DNA from: Lamellibrachia columna
Taxonomy: Eukaryota > Annelida > Polychaeta > Sabellida > Siboglinidae
Reading direction: 5' to 3'
Length of the DNA: 64,000 nt
Assembly: GCA_963662155.1 (NCBI GenBank)
Contig: OY759261.1
Coordinates: forward strand, 42,172,056 to 42,236,055
The notes beneath the pieces were generated by a model. That model ran no database searches, was not told the origin of the DNA, and saw only the letters and a list, made by a program, of their open reading frames with translations. Shown piece by piece: positions 10,747-25,700 of this stretch. Made by a program: the position numbers and the translations under genes. Within the stretch, counting starts at the first letter, position 1; each line of letters opens with the position of its first letter.

Positions 10747-13700
10747 CTACAGCCACAAAACAACCAATCAATCAATCATCAAAAAAACCAAACAACCAAC
10801 CTATAAATCAATCAATCAACCAACCTACCTATCAATCAATCAATCAATCAACCATCCAACAATCAATCTACTTACCAATCGATCAATCAACCAATCAGTA
10901 TTAATTAAAAATAATAGTAATTAGAACATTTTTAATGCGCATAAATCCTCGGAAAGTTCAAAGGCCTATTAGAAACAAAAGGGTTAAGCAATATTGAAAT
11001 ATGCAGTATACAATATTAAAGTTGTCAACTGATGGACGGATATGCTGGGAGCTACGGAAGGTAAGCAATGTAAAAAATTGTCATCAGATGATGTTGAAAG
11101 TGTATTGTTTCCTACTGACCTAAGACTAACTAACAATCAACCGACAAACTAACCAATCAATTAATCTACCTACCAACCAACTAATCAACCATTAAAAAAC
11201 TACTGACAATTCAACGAACGAACAAATTAATAAATGCGTTATTCAGTTGTTCAAAAGACTTGTCAATTGTATTAAGGCCAACCAAAAAGAGGAGTCCAAA
11301 TATAAGACATTGATTGGTCATGAAAATAGATATTGATACTAGTATTTTTTCCCACTTAAGTAAAGCTCCTTATGTGTGGCAAACCAGCGGACGTAGATAA
11401 ATCATACGTGGTCATTTATGTATCTTATGGATTACAAATTATTACATGTATATAAAAAAAATTGCATTACATATTATTTTGTGGCAAGACTATTTCTATA
11501 ATTCGTTTTCCTGTGTTACACTTTAGATTATTCATTGTTAGCATTGTTTTTAATAAAATTTAAAGTTATGAATACAAGTAAGCCTGAGAACCAAAAATCT
11601 ATTGATCAGGCGCTATATAAATACTTTTATTATTACTATTAATATACATTTATTAGCGCCAACTCACCTTTGTATTTCTCATCGGTGACGAGCGTACAGA
11701 TGGCGCTGGCCCCCTGCTGGATGGAGCGGGTGATCTTGGCGAAGCGCAACATGCCGTGCAGAATATAACGGGAGAAGAACTTCTGGGCGCGACTCATCAC
11801 ACGGTACAGCTCTGTGCCAGGGATGAAGCCTGCAACGTCAGTACATGTGCAGTGTGGTAATTATGACACCGATCCAGGATATTTGGGATACTGGAGCAAC
11901 AACAGAATTAACATATATCGAAGTAGGTTGCAGAGGCCACGTTTCAGCCAACAAAGACAACCAATGAAACCACTAACTCTATCTTTGTCTAAACTTAGAA
12001 CATACTGGAATGAACGAAACTGCCCAAGTTTCGAAATGGCAGCTACAGGATTCGAAACCGGGTTCTCGATTGAAGGCCTGATGTTCCAACCACTCCAGCA
12101 CTGTGCTCCATGCTTTGTCAACTTAATTTACTCTTTCAAATACAAATATGTGACACAATAGTTTGACCCAAGATTGATCAAAATCATTTCACTATTCATT
12201 GATCAACTAATTTATTCATGATTTATGACTTACCCTTTACTTATTATTTACATATAAAGTAATTTAACACAGGTACTTGGACTGTTTTGTCTACACTTGA
12301 TTATAACATGCCCATCTCAATAAACTTATACCTTCTCATTAATGTAAACAGGAATATCTCATCACATATACTGTCTTCTTGAGGTCGATGACACATTATG
12401 ACATCACATATACTGTCTTCTTGATGTTGATGACACATTGTGACATACCTGGGTTGACACAGTTGACAGTGACACCAGTGCCCTCTAGACGCCGGGCCAG
12501 TTCGTAGGTGAACATGACGCCAGCGACCTTGGAGTTCTTGTATGCCTGCACGCTGTTGTAAGTTCCCTCGTTGAAGAGGAAGAAATTGTCAAAATCTAGA
12601 GCGAGAATGTCTGAAACAGATAATTATAATCACAAAACTTATATCGAGCCTGAATTCATGGAAACCTGACCTCAGAAATGCATCAAAAACAAAATGATTA
12701 AGCAATCTTGAAATCGGTCAACAGATAAATAAATGAATATGCTGAGGCGCCGGAGGGGTTACAAGCAAGATTAAAAAGATCAGTTACCAAATGACAGCGA
12801 TTTTGCTTATGTTTCCTGCTGACCTAACACTGTCAGGGCAAGAATTCCAGCGAGTTGGTGCGGCAACTGCAGCCCATCACTGATAGCTTCAAAAACTGGC
12901 TAGGTCTGCTAATAAGATTACCAAAACAGAAAATATCTAAACAGACAGAGCAAATGTTAATATCATACACAGATCACAAATGGCTTTTCGGCTAACAACG
13001 TATTAAATGTGTGTTCTGGTGGATGCAATGTTACTTACTGCTTCGTCGCTTCATGGCTTCGACAACGTCATGCAGCGAGGATGTCACATTTATGACTCGC
13101 GCTTCCCCTCCCTCTTCCCCTCCGGTAGCCTTCAGGGTCTCCAGCAGGAGGTTCGTCAGGAGGAAATGACCTAGGGAGACAACATGACAATTAGTTGTCA
13201 TCATCTAATTAGTAGTCATCACCATTAGTTGCTTCATTGTTGTTCAGACACAGAATATTACACTTAAATGGTGATTCATTCCCCATGCAGCATTGTAACA
13301 TCAGAATAACTACATAAATATTCACCAGGTGGAGCCACTTGCTGAAGCAACCATCCCCCAGAGTGCAGCACTAGGTGGCAGCCTAATATTTTGCAGTAGC
13401 AGCTACTTCTGATAACACCATGTTGCACATTATGCAACTGGTTAGCGAAGTAACCCCACAGATTTTATTTCCTGGTGTCACATGCATTGAATACCCATAA
13501 AACAAAATTTTACGCGCTGAATTAAAAAAAAATATAATCTACAATCAAAATTGAAGATTTTAACATATTTAATATGTGCATAATATTTGTACAATCATGT
13601 AGTAGGTCTGATGACAGAAGAAACAGTGATGCTTGCAAGTGTACTGGTAGGTGTCGTTATTTACAGGTTTTATGTACATGATATTATTCCACATTATCGT

Positions 13701-16700
13701 GTCAGGGAAGAATGTTTGTATGGCAGAATGTTATATAAAGAACTTTGTCTCCTGCCACCGGGTGATGGATGTGGTTATTGTTAAGGTATTGGGATGGCCA
13801 GTAGTCTACAATAGCTTTATAGAGCATGCAGACTTTCACCTGTGCACGATGATGGACATAAGACTGTGCGACAAGACTGTGCAACAAGACTGTGCAACAA
13901 GACTGTGCGACATGACTGTGCAACAAGACTGTGCGACAAGACTGTGCGACACGACTATGCTACTCACCCAAGTGGTTGGTGCCCATTGTCAACTCAAAGT
14001 TGTCCTCTGTGTACTGTCGTTTCAGGTCCTTGGGATTGAGCAGGACACCCGCGTTGTTCACCAGCACGTTCAGCTTCTTGCCTGTCTCACGGAAGTCCTC
14101 GGCAAACTTGCGGATCGACTCGATGTTTGCCAGGTCCAACTGCATCATGGGAAACATTAAAATTAAACTTACAGTTCATGCAAATACATTGCAATGGTTA
14201 ACATTTCATATGCTCTTTTATAATATTAATATGACAATGTCTATCTAAATAAACATTTCTATATGTTTTATAGCTTGTCATATTCTTTTTATGACTGCAG
14301 TAAAATATATTGAGGGGGCACACATTTATTATTAATTGCTGATAATTTCATGCAACAAAAAGTATTTTTTTCCAACCCTGTATTCTGGTGGGAGAGGGCT
14401 GCGGATAGGGAGAGGGCTGTGGATAGGGAGAAGTGGAAAGGGATAACAACTGGGATGGTGCAGAAATACAAAACTAGCCTCAACCCTTTATAAAGGGAGC
14501 AGTGAGGAAGAATCTTAATTTTACCCCAGCAAATAAAAAATCCTTTTCAAAATGTTTCAATTTTTTCCAACATTGGAACAAAATAATCATGTGCCTCATG
14601 TCATGTGACATCATTCATGGAAACCAGCTGCACAATGGGATCTGTCTTCCCATCCTTCAAGGCCAACTGCTTCTCATCCTGCTATCTTCCCTGGGACAAG
14701 GCCACCCTGTTTCTCCCAGAGAACATTCTGCCAATTAGCTGGAACTAATCATCACCATCTCCCTTTGGGCTCTGTGTATCCTTCCTCCCCTACACAAACA
14801 TCCCAGTGTATCCACACAGCCCATTAATTAAGGGACCAGCTCCCTGGATCTAGCCCAGAATATTACATAATGGCCTACACAATTCCCAAGGGAAACAACA
14901 TTAGCCATTATCTGACAGAGGCAGGGAAGAAGCCCCCAGAAGCCTGCTAATGTTTGCTTTCTAAGGCTGAGGGAACATTAGTAGTCCCTGGGGTGGGACA
15001 CAAGGGAGAAAGGCATTAATCAATTTCCCTTATCTCATTGCCTCTAGCCCACTGTATCTACAGTGTTTCCCTGTGTGTTCCTTGTCTAAGTAACCTGAAC
15101 ATTTGCATTCATCATTTTTATTTGTTTCCAACATTGTTTCAATTTTACATGCAATACAATATTGGACAAGGAGGAAGCTGAAGCAATGCAACTTATAATT
15201 GCCCCCCCCCCCCCATCAAACATCTTTAGCAATGAAGAATATTTTCATGTGTAATACTATATATGATACATCATCTCTCTACATCTACAATTGCATAATG
15301 CATCAAACATTTTCAATAACTGTTGTGTATATTATAAAACAGTCAAGTTTAGATAATACATAAATCAATGTCAAACCAGTATGTATTAATAGCTTATTAA
15401 GAGTTCATAAATCACTACTCCTGCAAGACACCCTAGACAGTTTTTGTTCCTAGGGTTGAAACAAACATTGGAACTAGGGATTTCTCGATTGCTACACCAA
15501 CTATTTGGAATTCACTCCCTGTTAGCATTTGGTCAGCAGGAAACATATTTAATTGTTCCGGTCATCTGAAGTCATGTATTTATCCATGCTTTCCTTCCTT
15601 ATCTCTCAGGCGTATTCATCCATCTATTGACAATGTTGGCATTCTATATCAATTTTGAGATTGTTTTCCCCTTTTCTTTTGATGTGCCTCCGAGCTCTGG
15701 TTTGCACAAAGATTTAGAAATTTTACACTCCACTCCCTGGCAAATTCATTGTAACATAATCTGCAACTAATCTTCACTCCAGGATGTCAGGCTGACCTAT
15801 GTTATCTGATCCTAACTTTCCCATAACCCTACATAATGCACTCAATAACCCAGACTCATCAACAGGTAAGATAAAGATGATTAATTCACAACCATTGTAT
15901 ATTTTCAACAGTGATAGCCACACACCTAGGGGTAGGGTAGACCACACGCCCTGGGGGTAGACAAATTCCATTGACAGGCACACATATCATGAACCAGCTC
16001 AGCATAAAAATTTAGCTCGCCAGACAAATTCTCCACGACAGAACAGAGACAATACGGTGACGCCTCCACCGATGCACAGACATTGTGTCTACTGGCATTT
16101 CCGAGTCATGCAACGCTGACATGCATCTGTGCGCAGTCTGCAATGAGAGCATCCAGTCGACCTAATCGCCGTCTGCCAGCAATGACTCGATGACTCAACT
16201 GCAGACGCCAGACACTATTGATTCTCTGCTTCCTGCCAAAGCCATCGCTGCGCCAATATGCACATAATTTTCTAGGCATGATTTTCAAAGGTTTATGTTT
16301 CTGTCCCGTGTCAAGGTTCTCTATGACTATGGCAAGTCTTACTGCTTTTAATTATAATGCAACTGTAGAATTTTACCATTAATTTTAGGCAATTAGTAGC
16401 AGAAATAGTGGTAAATCTGTCTGCTGTTAATATAATGCACTGTAGAATTTTACCATTAATTTTAGGCAACTAGCAGCAGAAATAATGGTGAATAGTGGTG
16501 AATATGCTTTTAATAATAATGCAACTGTAGAATTTTACCATTACCTTTAGGTAATCAGTAGCAGAAATAGTGGTGAACCTTTCTGCTTTTAATACAATGC
16601 AACTATAGAATTTTACCATTGATTTTATGCAGTTAGTTGCATAAATATTCACTTTAACTAAGTGATGGTTACATAGTAATAATAATTATATGAAAACCTC

Positions 16701-19700
16701 TATCGCACCTGGAAAACCCAAGTTCAGAGGCACATCAAAACAAAAGAGTTACGTAATCTCGAAATTACTATACAATGCTGAAGTTGCCAACATTTTGGTG
16801 GATACGAGAGGCAGCTAAGGAAGGAAACCACAGCTAAACAGATAAGTTTTCAGCTGATGGCAACATTTGATTACATTTACTGCTGACATGATTTCCAAAG
16901 AGTTGGTTATGGCAACCCAGAAAATTCTACTCCCAATATTTATTCAATTCTTGAAACAAATGGTAAATCAGAACTAGACGATGACAGCTGTATATGCTTT
17001 CGCATTGAATTTTTACTTAAAATTCAACTTCATCGATGTTCAACAGCTGTCAAGCTTTACACAAACCTAGACATATCAATTGGAATCAGCACATAACTCG
17101 AATCCAACAGCGCCACCTATTGGCAACGGAACCTGGCCATGGGAGACATAAATCCATTTTTTCCTTTGTACTCCTAGAATTACATGACTGCATGCTCGGC
17201 AAATGAACGCCATTTCCAAGCATTGCAACAAATTAGCTTTTTGCTATTCTCTCTATCAAGGCAAAACACTCGTGCAAGAGGCTTTTAGTTATTTTTGGCA
17301 CCAATAAACACAAGTCTCCATGTCTGGCTAACGACAGCAATCCAAAAAGTTATTTCCGTCAGATTTAAAACGGAATGTACAATTTTTTAAATGCAGCTAG
17401 TTGGAGGTTCATATGACTCAAAAATGTCCAAATTATCTGAATTTCTCAAAGAACATCTAAATTAACAGTATTGTTTAACCTTTACTGTTATAGTATGTTT
17501 ATCACTAAAAATCATATATGAAATGGGATTTGAACAGACCAATCAATCAATCATCCAGTGAGTAACCATATATGCCACCTTCCAATATGAAAATTAATTG
17601 GTCTGTTTTTAATTGCAGTGAAGGGGTCTGTAAGACTCTGTATATATTTCCTATAATAAGCATATTCCATTTCATCACCAAATAATGTATCTACAGAAAT
17701 GCGAGATGAAAGATCATGACAGTGACATGTCTTTTACAAGTTTATTATTTTTAACTTACTGACTGCTATCAAAAGTAATAAATTCAGTGATACAAGGTCC
17801 TGTAAAACTGTCATTTAAATTGTTGTACACCCCTTTAAGCTGCCCTTATCTTTAGGGTCTCGGCGTGATGATGGCGTTGGCAGTGGTGGTGGTGGTCATG
17901 GCCATGGTGGTGGTGGTCGTGGTGCTGGTGGTGCTGGTGGTGGTCGTGGTGCTGGTGGTGGTGGTCGTGGTGCTGGTGGTGTTGTTATAGTATAAAAAAC
18001 ATGTTTAACAACAAAACTAAGAAACAGTCATCACTGTCATCATAAGTGACTACCTAAAACAGTCATCACTGTCATCATAAGTGACTACCTAAAATAGCCC
18101 ACAAACACCCACAGTTCCTGCCGAGTCTAGTCCATAAAACCTGCAAAAGAACTCCTGAGAGTTTTGGGGTCACATACCACAAATGACACAAGTAGGAAGG
18201 TTGTTAAGGTCACATAGTTGGGTATCATTGATTGAGCCAAGGTTTATCGACACATGTTGTTAGTTTGGTGGTGGAAAACATGCTGTCAGATAGACTGGCT
18301 TTGCTGGCCTGTGTTTATATATTGTGGCCTTGACATTAATGTGCAGTGAGATATTGGGCGTGTGCATGCTGGCAGTGATATCGTATCTGTATGTTTCAAC
18401 CAAGGTTCACCTCCTGACATGTGCCGCTTTGTGGTTCGCCCGAATGTGACTCCATAAATCCGATCACATAATGCCAGTGCCACTGTTGAGTAATTTATTG
18501 AGATTTCTTGGATAGGAATTTCAAAGAGAATAAATAACATGGCAACGTCCTGAAGAGATTTAGCTGTACGTCCAGGAGAGGTTTATGTGCATGTCCCAGA
18601 GAGGATTATGTGTATATCCCAGAGAGGTATAATTGTACGTCTGAGAGAGGTTTAGGTACATGTCCCATAGAGGCTTAACTGTACATCTGAGAGAGGTTTA
18701 GGTGCATGTCCAAGAAAGGTTTAGTTGTTGCAGTTTTTTGTGGGATAGGTTTTGGTTTACGTCCAAGAGAGGGTAAATTGTTCGTCCCGGACAGGTTTAG
18801 GCATACGTCCTGGAGAGATTTAGCTGAATGTCCTGGAGAGGTTAAGCTGATCATCACAGACATGTTTAGTTGTTCGTCCCAGAGAGGTTTAGCTGTGTGC
18901 CCTGAATAGCTGTAGCTGTACGTCCCAAAGAGTTTGCTGTACTAATGTTCAACAGGGCCAGTAATGACCCAAGTGAATTACCTCCTATAAACCAAAGAGA
19001 AGGGATCCCAAGTCCCTGGATATGCCCAACATAAGCATTATTCATTTACATCAACAACTCTGTATAATGCCAGGGGCCCACACCACATGAGATGGGGGGG
19101 TCTAACAAGCAACTATGCACTGGTATTTTGTTTTGAACACTAGCCTGGGAATATATTATGGTAGGCCACATACAAGGCCAAATAACAACCTCCATGCTAG
19201 TTGCAATACAAAGGGAACAAGTCATCAACTCAAAACTGTGTTTCGCTTTACAACTGACAGCCTGAGCCCACAATAAATGTTTTAATTTTCACTGAGTTAC
19301 ATACACAATTTATGGAAATAATTATTTATGTAATTATCATACAATTATTGTTGAATATTGTGACATTACATGATGTTGTGTTTTTATCAAAAAAAGGTCA
19401 TAATTTTATATTTATACAAGTTTAATATTGTCAAATAACTTTCGCGAAAGAAATACAATATACATGAGACACACATATTGCATGTGTATATCACATTTTA
19501 AAAAAGGTTCAAAATAGCCTTGAAAAATGTTTTGAGTGCCCTGGATTATCACCTTACCGTGAAGGTCACAGGCGAGATTCTTAAGATACAAGACCGTGCT
19601 ACAGCACGCAGCTAAGTCTGGTGATAAACAGCCCTGGGCGGTGCCAAATAAACAAACACGCTTCTTGTAATTTGCAGGCAAACAACACATTAAAAAAACT

Positions 19701-22700
19701 GAATAACGAACGCTTTGGTAAATACTACATTGTGAATAATGTCTATATTTATGGGTTCCATTTTATAACATATTTTGCACTAATAACAACACAATCTACC
19801 AAATGTTTTGAGCTGAAAGTGATGTTTTTAATACATTATAAAACATATTCTACTTTTAACTGCCACACATTTGCAAAAAGTTTATGACATGGTCCACCGG
19901 GTGAAATTATGCAAACTGCTTCTATTCATCCACACCCCCTGCATGTATTGCCCCCATACCTCCCCACCCTCCACCCCCACTACTGAAGTATGCCTGTCAG
20001 TAGACCCTTTGACAGTAGCAGGAAAAAACACACACTGCAAAGCTTTCTAGCAGGTGGCATTTCAAAACCTAGACAACCCACATCATTGTGTCAATTGACT
20101 CAATGCAGGAAATTACCCAGCGTTGCCATGACAATGGCTGTCAGGGAAACTGACAGAGAGCATGTTCGTCCCATAACAGCTGGTTATGACGGCAGAAAAC
20201 ATTCCCAATTCCAATCAGTCATCTCATAAAACATTCGGTTATTAATAACATGATTGCCTGGTGACAAGTATCCCATTTCAAGTTGGCCTTTATCTAGCCC
20301 CAGAGAGTTCGTCTAATGAACCGTTACAATAACTAGTTTTTGTGAGAAAATAAATGCAGCTTAAACACATTATTTATGTTATACAATCACAAATAATATG
20401 CAACAGTCATGGTAAATTATGTTGGCAGGAACCGTTGTCAACATGTTGTCAACTGATGTCAACATGTTTCACAATATCAGAGACAGTGGCCATAGCTGAC
20501 CTCAAGCCGTAAAGGACCCCAGGCCACAAGTGGACTTCGGGCCACAGTGAAGTCCTTGCTGTAAAGTACCCCTTATAATTACTGACCCCTTGCAATAACT
20601 GACCCCTTGCAATAACTGACCCCTAGCCATGACAGATCCCTAGCCATGACAGACCCCTAGCCATGATGGTCCCATAGCCATGACAGACCCCTAGCCATGA
20701 TGGTCCCATAGCCATGACAGACCCCTAGCCATGATGGTCCCATAGCCATAACAGTGATCTGCCTATGTTTCTGAAAGTTCTGCCATCCTTATTTTTTATT
20801 ATTGGAATTTGTTTATATTTATAAAGCCCCGAATTAGATATGAATCACTGCTCTTTATACATTTTCTGATATGGCTTGGAGTTTGCCCAGAGTGAGGGGA
20901 ATGATTCCCTCAGCCGGCTGACATCATCTCTCCAGGCATTTCAGGGACGCTGTCAACACAGTCACTGCAGTCCACGATATCAAATTCCATCACATGTTGT
21001 AAACCAGCGGGAGATAATACGGGAGATAATACCCAGACCAACATGCCATCAAATGATCAACATCCTGTTTATTCCTGGAATGTCTGGAATGGCAGCTTAG
21101 CAGGAGAATTGTGACACTTTGATATGTTAAGTCCACTCATTTGTCCACTGATCATGAGGATGATACTCAGGCTTAGCCTCAGACCATCAGTTGGTGACGG
21201 TTCCTTACTATCTCTCTATCCACTTCCAGCACTTGATGTTGTCAATCCAGGCCATTTTTGTCTTCCACTTTTTTCCTGGTAGTTCTCTTTCTATGGTGCT
21301 GAGTACTGGAGTGTCAGCCACAATTAGCCAGCTTTCTTCTCTTAGTGAAACATGCAGACTTTCTTTCAGCACCCCTGCTTTATTTCTGACCGTCTTTCTT
21401 TGCATCCAGCTTATGCTGAGCAATATCTCACGTCTACAGGAACACTATTACACTTAATGAAATAGTGCCACGAAAGTCCGTTCATGTAATCCTCATACTT
21501 AATTAACTGCAATATTTGATATTATTTCCAACTTATTCTTTGCTATAAAAGAAAGAATTGACCATGAGAATGTGCAAGTTATCTTTTCTAAACTATAGAG
21601 AAATTGCCACGATAGTATTGCAGCATTAAACATTTTTTTTTATCAAACTATGTAATTTTATTTAGTAAATTATTAGTGATAATTACCTAGAATATTCACG
21701 CAATTCCTATTTACGCAATTCCATGTTTCCAAGGCTTGAATGTCAAAAAACTAATTTCCGTGATTTTCTTCTAGGAATTCCTGGGGAGGTATAAACTGTT
21801 ATAAGAGACATCAGTTTCTCTCCATGCATCAAAATAACACTGTCATGTGGGTTACCCATATATCTCCATATGTGGGTTACCCATGTGGGTTACTCATATA
21901 TCTCCATATGCCCCAGTTTAACCACCATTCTCATTTCAGAGTACAGATTAAATTCAACATAATATCCTTCCTGGAAGGCAACCCCCTCTCGCCACCCTGG
22001 GGGCTGGGAATCAGAAACACATTCCAGGAATTAACAGGCCACTAAACCTGTCAATATTCATGGTGACACCTTGCTGATAAATACCAGCCCCCAGCTGTGG
22101 CTTTACACCAGGGCGGTTACCCCCTGTTTACCTGCCCCATATGGCCAGCAGGGTGGATACTAAAATAATGACCCCTGGCCTATTACCCTGTAAAAGCCAG
22201 GCAGGTTCTTGGAGGGGTGGGTATTTAAGAGCCATTTTAAGGGCTGTTGTGTGTTTCTGGATATTGTTAAGTTTTGGGACTGAGAAATATTTTGTTCCTG
22301 AAAACCAGACGAGGGGGCATATGGAAATTGGGTGGGTGGGGTAGCATGGTAAGGAATTTGGGAAAGAAGGAGGTGATAGAGGGAGCAGGGATGGAAAGTT
22401 GGAATAAAGTTGTGTGAAGGGAAATTTAGCATTTCTCAACGCCACAAGGACAACATGGGGGAAATTTTATTCTGAACCCTAGGGAAGCTGGGAAAAATCC
22501 TGGTTGTGAGGGGGGCAAGGAAGAGCCAAGACTGGGAAAGTGAACAATGAACAAAAGGTGGAAGATGGGGAAGACCACAAAGGAGACGAGGAGATTGAAT
22601 GAGGGCAGGTGTGGGAAGCAGCTGGGAGTGGGGACAAAGGCAGGGAAGAACTAGGATGGGGAAGATTTGTGGGAATGACAGGGAACAGGTGTAGAACAGG

Positions 22701-25700
22701 GAAGGAATCTGAGTATCCCATCTCCCCAGAAACATAAGGAAGTAGAATTCCCTCCCAGGCACTGGGTCTTTAAAAATGGACTCCAGAAAGGGGGAAATGG
22801 GCAGAACAAATATAATATGGAGAAGAACCTTGGAAGGGAAACTGATGGCTGCTAGGCTGACTTGGGACAGGAGAGCCCAATACAGAGGGAACTGGGATCT
22901 TGTGCCAGATGTGCCACACCTCTGCACAGAAGATGATAACTAACAAATACAGAAATGCTGTTTTACACAGCTATGCATACAGCCCAGGTGTTTCACATAG
23001 CAGGGTTTATTGAATTAACCCCAAGTTATGGGGGCATGCTGTACCCTTGCTAACATGTCCACCCAATCTGACCTGTACAACCCTAGGAACAGGCCACAGA
23101 TGTTACGCTAAAAATAATATTCTCCCTGATGTCAAGAGGGTGAACTTGTAACATTCCCTGGTCTGGAAACCAACAGATGTGTCCGGCACGCAGTCAGTGC
23201 ACCTCAAATGTGCAAAACTGCAATGGGAATGCTTTTAAATGTGTTTAGATAACACAGAATTATTCACCATTATATTAATAATTAAAAATATAGATAACAT
23301 CACAATTGGCCTACTTATACTGTCCCAAAAAGAGTACAGCAACTAAAATGATTCCAGAGCTGACAGACCTTAGTTGTGAAGAACACATAAAAGAATGTGG
23401 TTTAACAACCCTACAGACAAGATGGTTAAGACGAGATCAAATTGAAATTTTTACGATATTGAATGGATATGAAAATATTGATAGAAATATTTTTCTCACT
23501 CAAGAAAGATAATAAAACTAGAGGACATGAGGTAACATTAGTAAAGGATCAATGTAGATTGGATATCAATACTCATTCTCACATAGGACAATAAATTAAT
23601 GGAACAAATTGTCTACAGATTGTGTAACTACTAGCAGCGTGAATATGTTTAAAAACAAGGTTGACACATATCTCAGGAGGGCGGATTACACATAGATGAA
23701 AAATGTTGGACTCTCGATAATCCAATGGCTTCCTTGTCCACTTACCATCTGGGCCTTTGCCTTGGATGGCAATATTGTTCAATCTTGTTAAACTCCTGGG
23801 AAACCAAGCTCAGATTCTGACTGTGCAGTAAATAAAATAGAACTAAATTACCTAACAAAAAATGCTACCATAAAACATACAGTCAATTCCCCACAGTAAA
23901 ACTGTGATTTTTAATAAAATGTTACTCCAGTTTGTTTCACATTTTGGCAATGCATTTTTGGATATATATAAGTTGCACTACTTCACTGCTCAATAACCAA
24001 CTCACTAACTAAATCGTGTGCCATGCTTTACTGCAAGTCATTTGTATGAGGAATGTGCTCTGTAGCTCCTAATGGTGTTAGATATATCATCTCACCACAG
24101 TGACTTACAACTCTCGCTGCACCATATATTTGTGCCAAACCAGGTACCGCAAACCAGACGATCAATGAATGAAATGAGAGAATAGTCAAAAGTCTACAGG
24201 GAGAGAATAGTCAAGAGTCTACAGGGAGAGAATAGTCAAGAGTCTACAGGGAGAGAATAGTCAAGAGTCTACAGGGAGAGAATAGTCGAGTCTACAGGGA
24301 GAGAATAGTCAAGAGTCTACAGGGAGAGAATAGTCAAGAGTCTACAGGGAGAGAATAGTCAAGAGTCTACAGGGAGAGAATAGTCAAGAGTCTACAGGGA
24401 GGGAATAGTAAAGAGTCTACAGGGAGGGAATAGTCAAGAGTCTACAGGGAGAGAATAGTCAAGAGTCTACAGGGAGAGAATAGTCAAGAGTCTACAGGGA
24501 GAGAATAGTCAAGAGTCTACAGGGAGAGAATAGTCAAGAGTCTACAGGGAGAGAATAGTCAAGAGTCTACAGGGAAAGAACTGTGGATTATTGATTTAGG
24601 AAACAGCAATGGGAGATTGAGAGTAGGCTAACATCTATAAAAACCAAAAATAAGATGGGAGGATTGAGTAAAGAGGGAAGTAAAGGCAGCTGACAAGTAG
24701 AGGGAGAAGGGTGCCAATAGGGAGAAGTGGAAAGGAATAACAGTCGGGGCAGGGCAGCAGTACAAGACCTAGTCCGCCTAACCCCTTTAAAGGGAACTAC
24801 GAGAAAGGACTAACAGTCGGGGCGGGGCAGCAGTACAAGACCTAGTCCGCCTAACCCCTTTAAAGGGAACTACGAGAAAGGACTAACAGTCGGGGCGGGG
24901 CAGCAGTACAAGACCTAGTCCGCCTAACCCCTTTAAAGGGAACTACGAGAAAGGACTAACAGTCGGGGCGGGGCAGCAGTACAAGACCTAGTCCGCCTAA
25001 CCCCTTTAAAGGGAACTACGAGAAAGAATGCGTACAACAGCTAATATTCTGGATAAATCCAGACAAATGTGACCAAAGTAACTTATAAAACATGAAAGTT
25101 TGACCAGGCTACAAACTTGGACTTGGCCTGAGATATACAAGGAACACTATTGTGACTTACTGGGAAGAGCCAGAACAGTTGTTTTCACAGAATAAATGTT
25201 TACACAGGATAAAAACAGCCCTGGGTCATAACTTGATAATGTGCATACCCTGGGAATGATAAACAGCAAGTACTGAAGACAAAACTGGATCTGACCTGGT
25301 ATTATCGGAATCTACACAGACATAGATACTCATGACTGTATCTGATGCCTCACTGCACCCATATCGTTTTATGCGCATTTTATAGGAAATAATGTGTGAC
25401 CCGGATCTGGGACAACTACTCCCTTGGCTAATGGGAATGGGAAACGGTGTGATCTCATTTCTACCCAGTTCAATGATTTTTCCTATAAAAATTTCTTGGG
25501 ACAGAGATGTGTGAATCGTGAGTGCAAATCTTGGGTGGGCTCCCTCCCCCTAATTTAGGGGGGGATTTTTAGGTTGTCTTTAATTAAAAAACATTCCAGT
25601 AAAAGATCTGTTATCAATGCATTTTGTGTAACCAGTCAATTAAGTGACAAATGACAAAACTTTTAATGTTTCCAACATCATTTATATTGCAGTGTATTAT

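Noticed and set aside
22436..22927. 163-codon minus frame inside SDR intron 1
   Set aside because: Same compositional cause as above; three overlapping frames are open at once.
24175..24576. CRISPR-like regular repeats
   Set aside because: Units are directly contiguous with no unique spacers; this is a eukaryotic minisatellite. The same applies to the other arrays.
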